From assembly GCF_965284335.1 (NCBI RefSeq), contig NZ_OZ260076.1: 64,000 nt of DNA, one strand, 5' to 3'. Made by a program: the position numbers and the translations under genes. The notes under the pieces are model-generated. The model worked only from the letters and a program-made list of their open reading frames with translations. It made no database searches and had not been told where the DNA came from. This document shows positions 45,490 through 53,107 of the stretch, in pieces (within the stretch, counting starts at the first letter, position 1; each line of letters begins with the position of its first letter). This stretch comes from Tabrizicola_A sp965284335 (lineage in GTDB: Bacteria > Pseudomonadota > Alphaproteobacteria > Rhodobacterales > Rhodobacteraceae).

Positions 45490-45907
45490 ATTGAGGGTGT
45501 GAAGACGGTTGCGATCACTAATGACAAGGGCGCGAAGGGTCTGTCGGTTGGTGACGAGCTGACCTATACGATTGCGATCACAAACACGGGCAATGTGTCG
45601 CTTACGGGCGTTGCGGTCCAAAGCGACACGCTGAGCCGCGGCACAGGGACTTCGCTGACTGCAATTTCTGGCTTTACCGCTGCAAGCTTTACGACGACGG
45701 ACAGCAAGACGCTCGCGCCGGGCGCATCGGTGAGCTACACGGCAACTTATGTTGTTACGCAGGCGGATATTGACGCGGGCGGCCTTTCGAACACGGCAAC
45801 GGTTGTTGGTACGCCACCCTCTGGCTCCGCGGTGACCGACGTAACTGACAACGGCAATGATAATGACGGTAACACGACAGGCGACGCCACGACCCTGACC
45901 GTCGCAG
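45490..45907 (+). repeat. Tandem repeat copy C in the surface-protein gene
   Basis: 418 bases, nearly identical to 45919-46336 (period 429 bases, 143 codons). By eye only one base differs. More diverged copies lie at about 44669-45090 and 46343-46750. Confidence 0.9.
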
Positions 45908-45918
45908 CATCCCCGTCG

Positions 45919-46336
45919 ATTGAGGGTGTGAAGACGGTTGCGATCACTAATGACAAGGGCGCGAAGGGTCTGTCGGTTGGTGACGAGCTGACCTATACGA
46001 TTGCGATCACAAACACGGGCAATGTGTCGCTTACGGGCGTTGCGGTCCAAAGCGACACGCTGAGCCGCGGCACAGGGACTTCGCTGACTGCAATTTCTGG
46101 CTTTACCGCTGCAAGCTTTACGACGACGGACAGCAAGACGCTCGCGCCGGGCGCATCGGTGAGCTACACGGCAACTTATGTTGTTACGCAGGCGGATATT
46201 GACGCGGGCGGCCTTTCGAACACGGCAACGGTTGTTGGTACGCCACCCTCTGGCTCCGTGGTGACCGACGTAACTGACAACGGCAATGATAATGACGGTA
46301 ACACGACAGGCGACGCCACGACCCTGACCGTCGCAG
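45919..46336 (+). repeat. Tandem repeat copy D in the surface-protein gene
   Basis: Near-exact second copy of 45490-45907; the difference seen is C to T in the GGCTCCG(C/T)GGTG segment. This suggests recent duplication or gene conversion. Confidence 0.9.
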
Positions 46337-47178
46337 CCGCGCCGGAGTTCACCATCGAAAAAGTCGTGGACGCGAACGCCTTAGATGATGGTTTCCAGGC
46401 CGGCGACAAGTTGGAATACACGATTACTGTTAAGAACACCGGAAACGTGACACTCTCTGCTGTCAAGTTGACCGACACTCCGACCGATGGCAACGGAGAT
46501 CTGCTTTCGCTCGATGCCATCCCTGCCAAAGTTAGTGACACAGACGGTGTCGGTACGGATGATATCATGGATGTGGGTGACATCTGGATCTACAAGGCGA
46601 GTATCACTCTGACCAAAGAGATCCTTGCCACTGGAAACGTGAAGAACGTTGCAAATGTTGAGGGAAAGTCTCCGCTGAGAGAGCAGCCTGACGTGTTCGC
46701 CGAGAGCACGATAGATGGAAACACTGATCCAGAGGGCAGCCCCACAGAAACTGGCTTTAAGGGCCAGATCGAGGGGACGGTGCGCAGCTATCTCGCCGGC
46801 GTTCAAGGGGTCGAAGTGTATCTTCTGAAGGAAGTATCTCCCGGCGTGTATGAGCGCGTGCCCGGTGAAAACGGAGATGTAAAGGTTATCACCGGGCCTG
46901 ATGGTTCCTATACCTTCGCCAACCTGGCTCCTGGTGTTTATGGTGTGGAGTTTGTCGATCCCAAAGGTAGTAATCCGTTGGCATCCAGTGCGGACAACTC
47001 AGAAGAAGATAATCGCATCATAGGAATACCAGTTAGCAGTGGTTCTGTGGAAATTGAGCAGGACGCTGTTGATTTTCACCCAGAACTGAGCCGGTTAGGC
47101 GCATAATTTTCACTGAGAACTGAGCCATGTGAACCTTTCCCCGAAGCTGTGAGCGGCGGGGGCAACGGAGTGATCCAC

Positions 47179-48711
47179 ATGGGACTATTGAACATCATTC
47201 GTCGGATGCATAAGCGGCAGAAGCTTTCGATCCGCGAGATTGCGCGGTTGACTGGCGTGTCGCGGAATACTGTGACCAAGCATCTGGCGGCGAACACGAT
47301 CGAGCCAAAGTTCGCGACGCCGGAACGTCCAAGCAAGCTTGATCCCTTTGCCGATAAGCTTGCAGGCTGGCTCAAGACCGAAGCCGGGAAGTCGCGCAAG
47401 CAGCGGCGGACCATGAAGCAGTTGCACGCCGATCTCGTAGCGCTTGGCTTCACGGGTTCATATGCCCGGGTGGCGGCTTTTGCGCGCAGGTGGCGGTCAG
47501 ATCGGCAGCGCGAACAGCAGACGACAGGGCGCGGAACCTTTGTGCCGCTGCATTTTGATCCCGGCGATGCCTTCCAGTTTGACTGGAGCGAGGATTTTGC
47601 AGTTCTGGGTGGCGAGCGCACCAAGCTGCAGATGGCGCATATCAAGCTGTCGCACAGCCGGGCCTTTTTGCTGCGGGCCTATCCACTGCAGACGCATGAG
47701 ATGCTGTTTGATGCCCATTGGCACGCGTTCCGGGTCTTCGGTGGTGTGCCTGCGCGAGGCATTTACGATAACATGAAGACGGCGGTGGATCGTGTCGGCC
47801 GTGGCAAGGAGCGCCAGATCAACATGCGCTTTCTCGCCATGACGAACCACTACGTCTATGAGCCCCAGTTTTGTAATCCCGCCGCCGGTTGGGAGAAAGG
47901 GCAAGTCGAGAAGAACGTTCGAGATTCTCGGCACCAGATGTTGCAAGGCATGCCGGACTTTCCCGACCTTGCCGCGCTGAATGCCTGGCTGGAAGAGCGC
48001 TGCCTCGAACTGTGGCGGGAGACCCCGCATGGCAAACAGCCCGGCACGATTGCCGATGTCTGGGCCGAAGAGCAGGCGGCCCTGATGCCGCTGCCCGTCG
48101 CGTTTGACGGCTTTGTGGAACTGAGCAAACGCGTCTCGCCCACGTGCCTGATTAGTTTTGAGCGCAATCGCTACAGTGTCCCGGCATCATTTGCGAACCG
48201 CCCCGTCAGCATGCGGATCTATCCTGATCGTTTGGTGGTGGCGGCCGAGGGCAACATCCTGTGCGAACATGCCCGCGTGATCCAACGCAACCACACGCTG
48301 CCATCAAGGACAATCTACGACTGGCGACATTATCTGGCCGTTGTTCAGCGCAAGCCAGGGGCGCTTCGCAACGGCGCGCCTTTTGTGGAATTACCATCTG
48401 CGTTCAGACAGTTGCAGGGCCATATGCTGCGCAAGCCCGGTGGCGATCGTGAGATGGTCGATATCCTTGCCCTCGTTCTGCAGCATGACGAACAGGCCGT
48501 GCTGACCGCCGTGGAGCTGGCACTGACCGAGGGCGTGCCGACCAAGACCCATGTCCTGAACCTGCTGCACCGGCTGGTCGACGGCAAAGTGATCGGTGGG
48601 CCCCCGCTGGACACGCCGCAAGCGCTGGCTCTGCACCGTGAACCCAAGGCCAATGTCGCACGTTACGACGGCCTGCGCGCCGAGATCACCGGAGGCCGTC
48701 ATGCGTCATGA
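47179..48711 (+). CDS. istA: IS21-family transposase
   Basis: About 510 residues from the ATG at MGLLNIIRRMHKRQ (a longer frame starts at 47149). An N-terminal helix-turn-helix (SIREIARLTGVSRNTVTKHL) precedes the DDE catalytic core: FDWSED, GIYDNMKTAV and GWEKGQVEKNV carry the three acidic residues. All appear intact, so the element may still be active. It overlaps istB by 11 bases. Confidence 0.95.
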   Translation: MGLLNIIRRMHKRQKLSIREIARLTGVSRNTVTKHLAANTIEPKFATPERPSKLDPFADKLAGWLKTEAGKSRKQRRTMKQLHADLVALGFTGSYARVAAFARRWRSDRQREQQTTGRGTFVPLHFDPGDAFQFDWSEDFAVLGGERTKLQMAHIKLSHSRAFLLRAYPLQTHEMLFDAHWHAFRVFGGVPARGIYDNMKTAVDRVGRGKERQINMRFLAMTNHYVYEPQFCNPAAGWEKGQVEKNVRDSRHQMLQGMPDFPDLAALNAWLEERCLELWRETPHGKQPGTIADVWAEEQAALMPLPVAFDGFVELSKRVSPTCLISFERNRYSVPASFANRPVSMRIYPDRLVVAAEGNILCEHARVIQRNHTLPSRTIYDWRHYLAVVQRKPGALRNGAPFVELPSAFRQLQGHMLRKPGGDREMVDILALVLQHDEQAVLTAVELALTEGVPTKTHVLNLLHRLVDGKVIGGPPLDTPQALALHREPKANVARYDGLRAEITGGRHAS

Positions 48712-49495
48712 TCCAGCCGCCGGCGCCGTGGTCATCATGCTGCGCAGCCTCAAAATGTATGGCATGGCCCAAGCCGTGACCGATCTGATCGAGCAGGGCG
48801 CACCGGCCTTTGAAGCCACCATCCCGATGCTGTCGCAACTCCTCAAAGCCGAATTGGCGGAGCGTGAAGTCAGATCGATTGCCTATCACATGAAGTCCGC
48901 ACGGTTCCCGGCCTACAAGGACCTGACAGGCTTCGACTTTGCCGCCAGCGAGATCAACGAAGCCACCGTGCGGACACTGCACCGCTGCGAGTTCATGGAG
49001 AGTGCCCAGAACGTGGTCCTGATCGGTGGTCCAGGAACCGGCAAAACCCATGTTGCCACCGCCCTCGGCATCCAGGCCATCGAACATCACCGCAGGAAGG
49101 TTCGCTTCTTCTCCACCATCGAACTGGTCAACGCCCTTGAACAGGAAAAAGCCAAGGGAAAGGCCGGGCAAATCGCCGAAGGCCTGACCAAGCTCGACCT
49201 CGTGATCCTGGATGAACTTGGCTATCTGCCCTTCAGTGCATCGGGCGGGGCCCTGCTGTTCCACCTCTTGAGCAAGCTCTACGAACGCACCAGCGTCGTC
49301 ATAACCACGAACCTTAGCTTCAGCGAATGGGCCACGGTCTTCGGCGACGCAAAGATGACCACCGCGCTGCTCGACCGCCTCACCCACCGCTGCCACATCC
49401 TTGAAACCGGAAACGACAGCTTCCGCTTCAAGGCAAGCTCAGCCGCCGCAGCCCGAAAAAAGAAGGAGACAAACCCGCACTTGACCCCGGCATGA
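48701..49495 (+). CDS. istB: IS21-family ATPase helper of transposition
   Basis: 264 residues from the ATG at MRHDPAAGAVVIML, preceded by GGAGG. It is an AAA+ ATPase of the DnaC/IstB type with Walker A GGPGTGKTH and Walker B LVILDELGYLPF, followed by SVVITTNLSFSEW. It assembles on target DNA and recruits IstA. Full length for the family. Confidence 0.95.
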   Translation: MRHDPAAGAVVIMLRSLKMYGMAQAVTDLIEQGAPAFEATIPMLSQLLKAELAEREVRSIAYHMKSARFPAYKDLTGFDFAASEINEATVRTLHRCEFMESAQNVVLIGGPGTGKTHVATALGIQAIEHHRRKVRFFSTIELVNALEQEKAKGKAGQIAEGLTKLDLVILDELGYLPFSASGGALLFHLLSKLYERTSVVITTNLSFSEWATVFGDAKMTTALLDRLTHRCHILETGNDSFRFKASSAAAARKKKETNPHLTPA

Positions 49496-49568
49496 ACCGA
49501 AATCCATAATCAGAGGTGGCTCACTTCTCGGTGAAAAAACCGGCTCAGTTCTGGGTGAAAATCAACAC

Positions 49569-50351
49569 ATGGTGAACCTTTCTTGGCGGAACGAACGCTT
49601 CAAATCCGAAAACGAGGTGGCGGGCCGGTTTGTGGGGGCATACGCTTCTACCAACGACATCACCGGTCTTGCAACGGGCACGATCGAGGGCTTTGGCGTG
49701 AATGCAGGCCTCTACGGTGCGCGCAAGATGGAGAGTGGTCTTTATCTGGATTACTACATGGGCGCTGCAGCAGGTCGTCATAAGTTCGGGCTTAATTTCG
49801 TGCGGCCGGCAGGCATCACGACGGCTAATGGGTCTTACGACTACATGGCACTGTTCCTTGGCTCAGCTATCTCGACGGAAACGTCTCTGGGTGCTTATCA
49901 GATCTCGCCGCGTCTTGGTTTTGATGCAGCGTGGTCTCCCGGTGGTGATGCGGAAGTGTCGGTAACTCGCGGTGGTCTTGAAGATTTCGGTGATCTTTCC
50001 ACAGGTTCGCTCTCAGGCCTGCGGGTGTTCGCCGAACTGGAATTTGGGGATCTTCTCCTCCAGCATCCGGAAACCCTGTCCTTCACGCCGCAGCTTTTCT
50101 GCGATCGCCCGATCAGAGATCTCGAAAATCGCTGTGGTATGGGCGCGAAGCTCAAGCTGGCACATGAGAACCTGGAAGACGGGTCGGTCTACTCGATCCT
50201 TCTGTCAGGCGAGGCTTCCGAAAGCCATGAAGCATACAGCTTGGGCATCGAAAGCTCGCGGCCATTGCTGGGTGGAACAGTGTCAGGTTCGGGAACACTC
50301 GGTGCAGATGGTGCAGTTTCAGTGTTGGCTAACTATGGCCTGAGGTTCTGA
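49569..50351 (+). pseudogene. C-terminal part of the split surface protein (barrel-like)
   Basis: 260 codons that begin two bases after the insertion element, so the ATG at the start is a coincidence of the junction. The sequence alternates in beta style (GLYLDYYMGAAAGRHKFGLN, GAYQISPRLGFDAAW) and ends VLANYGLRF with a terminal Phe, as in outer-membrane beta-barrels and autotransporter ends. If the element is removed exactly, this frame continues that of 44011-47066. It has no signal peptide of its own, so it is not expected to work alone. Confidence 0.8.
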
Positions 50352-50389
50352 AAGATGATCGCATACTGTAATAATAAGCATAAAGTAAT

Positions 50390-50415
50390 GGGGCGACTGA
50401 TCGGTCGCCCCTTAT
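50390..50415 (+). terminator. Terminator of the surface-protein gene
   Basis: Stem GGGGCGAC / GTCGCCCC with a six-base loop, followed by TTATTG, 38 bases after the stop at 50351. Confidence 0.8.
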
Positions 50416-50469
50416 TGAGCTTCACCTATGTTGATTGCCGGTGATATTTGACTCGGCACCAGCAAGAAT

Positions 50470-50560
50470 TCTTATCCAGAATTGGCGCATGTGCAACCTT
50501 GCCCCTGCTTACATCAGCTCGGGGCAAATGCAATGATCGACATGGGATTTTTGAAGGTTA
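50470..50560 (+). mobile_element. Fossil of an IS21-family left end
   Basis: Parallels the first 120 bases of the intact element: CAGAATTGGCGCATGTG and GCAACCTTGCCCC, then TGATCGACATGGGA and TTGAA, in the same order and spacing as at 47115-47190. Many substitutions and no transposase show long decay. Confidence 0.6.
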
Positions 50561-50835
50561 AGGCAGAACCTATCCTCTCAGCAGTTGCTCCTTCTTAACA
50601 ATTGCTAAAGCTGTTGCGGACGCAGTTTTTCGCCAGGAAGAATTACCAAGAAGTTGTCGGGAACTTCATTGGGTGCCGATACCGTATTGGAAGTCTTCAT
50701 CAAAAACTTTCCGTTCAAGCTGGGTCATTTGAGAGACCCGTTTACCCGCAAATGACGCTCGGATCGCCTGTTTTTCGTCTTCAGTCATTAAAAATCACCT
50801 TGATTGGATTGTTACCGTTCACATAGCCATTGAAC

Positions 50836-51435
50836 TTAGACCAAATCAACGATCTTGACCCTCGCCTCGCTATCACCCTCGATGTACCGCTGAGTGACAG
50901 CCAACGATGAATGTCCTGCCAACGCCTGCACGTCACGAAGCGACCCACCTACGGTGGTGATCTTCTTAGCGGCGTTGGTGATAAAAGTTCGGCGACCCGA
51001 GTGTGACGAACAGCCGATCAGACCGAGGTCAGCATACCATTGACCGAACATATTCACGACTGCCTGAGCAGAAGTGCGGTCAGATCGTTCCGTGGTCACG
51101 ACGTAGCTCATTTCGCATGAGAAGCGGGGTCGGGACTGTTCAATTTCATAACGTCTGATCAGGAACTGCCGAAGCTGATTGTTGAGCGGTATGATCCGAC
51201 CACCTTTGCCCTTGGACGCCTCATCGGTCAGATGAATCGCGTCACCGACGGTTCCATCCGATCCCAGAACCATTGACCATTTCAGGTGGGCGATTTCCTT
51301 CGCCCTCAATCCTGCCTTGATCGACAGGAGGAAAATGGTCTGATCCCGCAGTCCGTGCCGTCTTGTGCCAAGGTATGAGGTGACGGCGTCGGTCTGCGCC
51401 TTCGAGAGAATTTTGGATTGTTTTCCGAGCGCCAT
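50836..51435 (-). CDS. Short tyrosine recombinase
   Basis: 199 residues, about the size of a lone catalytic domain. Arg is in KAGLRAKEIAHLKW, the His-x-x-Arg in SHSGRRTFITNA, and the last His and Tyr nucleophile in LAGHSSLAVTQRYIEG. It lacks the usual N-terminal core-binding (SAM-like) domain, as in some Xis/FimB-type or phage-like short recombinases. It lies near the right end of the island and points inward, opposite to the integrase at the left end. Its substrate may be an invertible or resolvable site; none is recognised. Confidence 0.88.
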   Translation of the reverse strand: MALGKQSKILSKAQTDAVTSYLGTRRHGLRDQTIFLLSIKAGLRAKEIAHLKWSMVLGSDGTVGDAIHLTDEASKGKGGRIIPLNNQLRQFLIRRYEIEQSRPRFSCEMSYVVTTERSDRTSAQAVVNMFGQWYADLGLIGCSSHSGRRTFITNAAKKITTVGGSLRDVQALAGHSSLAVTQRYIEGDSEARVKIVDLV

Positions 51436-51577
51436 GATCCAGTCCGATGATGATAAGTGACTGGATTATATTAATAAAATGAGTTCATCCTGAACATATG
51501 CCACAGTAAATAAGGTTTTGATTCTACTCAATGTGTTAGTCGGGCTGATGATAAAATGACACTTTGGTCATGAGTTT

Positions 51578-51592
51578 GTTTCCACTGGAAAC
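51578..51592. promoter_or_regulatory. Island palindrome, copy 3 (GTTTCCACTGGAAAC)
   Basis: Identical to copy 2 at 41286. It lies 143 bases upstream of the short recombinase gene start. Confidence 0.6.
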
Positions 51593-51649
51593 ACCATCAC
51601 TTGGCGGTCACCTGACCTGAGATTGACCCGATCTGCAATCGTGTTGCGA

Positions 51650-51868
51650 TCAGACCTTGCAGCAGATGACGAATGGCGGTGGCGTCAACCTTTTGTGCTT
51701 CAGACTTCGTGTGATAGCCCAGAAACGCCTGATGAGCGGCACGGAAGACCTGACCGCCTTATCGCCATGGCGCTTTCCCTGCGCCGCAAATGCAAGGGCA
51801 GCACTGGATCGGATCAGTCCTTCATCCAACCCATCTGTTTCTACTAGAAACTCTTTGAAACCGATCAT
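51650..51868 (-). CDS. Hypothetical protein, third gene of a coupled set
   Basis: 72 codons whose ATG overlaps the stop of the gene before it (ATGA). No known motif. Near its start (51837-51851) it contains a palindrome like those found elsewhere in the island, which makes the coding status less certain: the palindrome may be the functional element. Supported mainly by the repeated ATGA coupling. Confidence 0.45.
   Translation of the reverse strand: MIGFKEFLVETDGLDEGLIRSSAALAFAAQGKRHGDKAVRSSVPLIRRFWAITRSLKHKRLTPPPFVICCKV
51837..51851. promoter_or_regulatory. Island palindrome, copy 4 (GTTTCTACTAGAAAC)
   Basis: A near-perfect inverted repeat differing from copies 2 and 3 by two compensating changes (C to T on the left, G to A on the right), which keep the symmetry. 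Confidence 0.6.
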
Positions 51869-52053
51869 GGTGATCTCAGCAATATAACGGTCACATTGCC
51901 AGATCGGTGAAACATCTCTTTGGCAGTCTTGGTCAGATGGTCAACGTCTGATGGGTCAAAGGGTTCGATCACCTCGATCTGGGTAATTCTTTGACGTTGA
52001 AGTCGGCGAATGAGTTCAGTCCCCGTTTTGGGAGTTTTCTGTTCAAGTATCAT
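51865..52053 (-). CDS. Hypothetical protein, second gene of a coupled set
   Basis: 62 residues from the ATG at MILEQKTPKTGTELI, which overlaps the stop of the ribbon-helix-helix gene (ATGA). GTELIRRLQRQRITQIEVIE and PSDVDHLTKTAKEMF suggest a small alpha/beta protein. I recognise no family. Its coupling to a RHH protein recalls toxin-antitoxin layouts, but no toxin fold can be named. Confidence 0.55.
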   Translation of the reverse strand: MILEQKTPKTGTELIRRLQRQRITQIEVIEPFDPSDVDHLTKTAKEMFHRSGNVTVILLRSP

Positions 52054-52253
52054 TTGTCGTTCCAATCTTCGTTTGCGGCAACAAACCATGTCATTGGTTC
52101 ATCCACGTCTTGTTTGGATGACTTCACGAAGTCTCGGATCATCCTATTCATCTCCGCCGTCATGTTTGTACGAAGATGAGAACAGGTATCTTCGAACTGG
52201 GTCTTCAACCGAGATGGGATCCTGAAATTCATCAGGAATATTTCTTGGGTCAT
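52050..52253 (-). CDS. Arc/MetJ-like ribbon-helix-helix protein
   Basis: 67 residues with AAGGAG upstream of the ATG. The segment MNFRIPSRLKTQFEDTC and SHLRTNMTAEMNRMIRDFV fits a ribbon-helix-helix DNA-binding fold (beta strand, two helices). Such proteins are small repressors, often in phage, plasmid or toxin-antitoxin settings. It heads three genes joined by ATGA overlaps. It is a second candidate for binding the island palindromes. Confidence 0.7.
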   Translation of the reverse strand: MTQEIFLMNFRIPSRLKTQFEDTCSHLRTNMTAEMNRMIRDFVKSSKQDVDEPMTWFVAANEDWNDK

Positions 52254-53046
52254 TATGATCTCCTTTGGTGTTAATAAATCTTGTAAATATTCATGTTTCC
52301 TTAATCCTCTGCCTTCGGCAGGAAGATCCTTCGGATCTTCGGTCCAATGGTTTCATGATCAATTTTCGTGTGGTTGGTTTCAGACACACTTCACCTTCCG
52401 GCAAGGCGAGGTGTGTCAAAGACGGATCGATGTCCGTTGCCTTCATCCACATCTCGTCAAGAACAACCCCTATTTCAAAGGGCAAGGGCGGTTGGTCGAT
52501 CGCCTTTTATGTTCCGCTTCATCCAACGGACAACCTGATCTGCCGACGAGACAACAGTGACCAGATCGGGTGGGTTGTCGTGTACAGTGCCCACATCGTG
52601 ACGAGAATTTTTCAACAGCCATTTCGCCTTTGCTGCATCATGATCAAAATTTGGGTCCTAACTTCATCTGCGCCTATCCCCCACTCAAGTTTGATAGTCG
52701 CTCAGAACGGCAGTCTGCCGTGCAAGGTTTGACGTCCTCAAAATATGTAAATGTCTTTGTATCGACATGAGTATTTATATGAGTCAGGCACTGTCGCTCG
52801 GAAAAAACTGCGTTTTTCGCAAACTTTTTTTGCGTTGGTTTCCAGTCAGAAACCGCGATAGGGTCAAGAGAGCGAAAGCGTTGACCCGTCCGAGTATTTC
52901 GGGGCAAAGTTGTGCCGAAAGAGACCAGTCAAGTCACTGATCATGAAAGACAAATTGCACAATATGTAAATGCACAAATGATGCACACAGCAGTTCTTGA
53001 CCAGCTAACATATTATATTTAAAAAGATTTCACGGAAAGCGATTGA
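52254..53046. other. Gap of about 800 bases at the right end of the island
   Basis: No gene recognised, although open stretches exist on both strands. It contains two hairpins (52322-52340, GAAGATCC/GGATCTTC; 52382-52417, GACACAC/GTGTGTC) and a variant of the island palindrome at 52838. The last 200 bases before attR are very AT-rich. It may hold decayed genes. Confidence 0.6.
52838..52853. promoter_or_regulatory. Island palindrome, variant copy 5 (GTTTCCAGTCAGAAAC)
   Basis: Same GTTTC and GAAAC arms with a six-base instead of five-base spacer, 195 bases from attR. The arms extend by one base pair (GGTTTC/GAAACC). Confidence 0.4.
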
Positions 53047-53087
53047 CTCCTAAGGGGCAGGTTGGTGGTTCGAATCCACTCGGGGTC
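53047..53087 (+). repeat. attR: 41-bp direct repeat (tRNA-Arg 3' end)
   Basis: Identical to 38759-38799 in tRNA-Arg. It is followed by ACCA, so the base at the discriminator position is A here but T at attL. No complete tRNA exists at this end. Confidence 0.95.
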
Positions 53088-53107
53088 ACCAAAGATTTGG
53101 GGGCCGC

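Larger units (their letters stand above)
44011..47106 (+). pseudogene. DUF11-repeat surface protein, N-terminal part, cut by an IS21-family element
   Basis: The original gene runs to 47066; the last codons to the stop at 47106 come from the insertion element. A Sec signal (FFVSALLAFPSASGAQ) is followed by a unique domain of about 200 residues, then five DUF11-type repeats (each with SVGDELTYTIAITNTGNVSL-like strands), then an SdrD_B/carboxypeptidase-regulatory-like domain (GPDGSYTFANLAPGVYGVEF). Such proteins form long surface stalks. The missing C-terminus, an outer-membrane-barrel-like part, lies beyond the insertion at 49569-50351. Without it the product should be exported but not anchored. 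Precise removal of the element would restore one frame. Confidence 0.88.
47067..49567 (+). mobile_element. Complete IS21-family insertion sequence
   Basis: 2501 bases bounded by perfect 28-bp inverted repeats beginning TGTTGATTTTCACCCAGAAC, with the TG...CA ends typical of the family. A second inner repeat pair (TTTTCACTGAGAACTGAGCC at 47107 and its partial complement at 49518) matches the multiple transposase-binding sites known in IS21. It carries istA and istB with intact reading frames. No target duplication is visible: the flanks read GGACGC and CATGGT. It splits a surface-protein gene. Confidence 0.95.
50352..50835. other. Gap with terminator and IS21 fossil
   Basis: About 480 bases after the surface-protein gene with no credible gene. 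It holds the terminator at 50390 and a decayed IS21 left end at about 50470-50560. An open stretch of 74 codons at 50602 shows no known motif. Confidence 0.6.
38759..53087 (+). mobile_element. Integrative genomic island in tRNA-Arg(CCT), about 14.3 kb
   Basis: Two perfect 41-bp direct repeats, the left inside a complete tRNA gene and the right a lone tRNA 3' end, bound a region with a tyrosine integrase just inside attL. The region is plainly more AT-rich than its flanks and its genes differ in codon style. Contents: integrase, unknown HTH protein, IS remnants, kinase/regulator pair, a split repeat protein with an IS21-family insertion, a second recombinase and small genes. No conjugation or phage structural genes were recognised, so it is probably a non-self-transmissible island. 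Confidence 0.93.

Noticed and set aside
44650..46050. A 466-codon minus-strand frame with internal repeats
   Set aside because: Antisense shadow of the DUF11 repeats; its repeats simply mirror the plus-strand gene.
44669..46750. Repeats as a possible CRISPR-like array
   Set aside because: Units are 143 codons long, in frame and protein-coding (DUF11 type), with no spacers.
50602..50826. A 74-codon plus-strand frame after the IS21 fossil
   Set aside because: Composition looks non-coding, with no motif or clear ribosome site.
52265..52732. A 155-codon plus-strand frame near the right end of the island
   Set aside because: No ribosome site, no recognisable motif, and competing frames on both strands; cannot be supported.
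38759..53087. The island as a prophage or ICE
   Set aside because: No capsid, tail, terminase, relaxase or type IV secretion genes were recognised.
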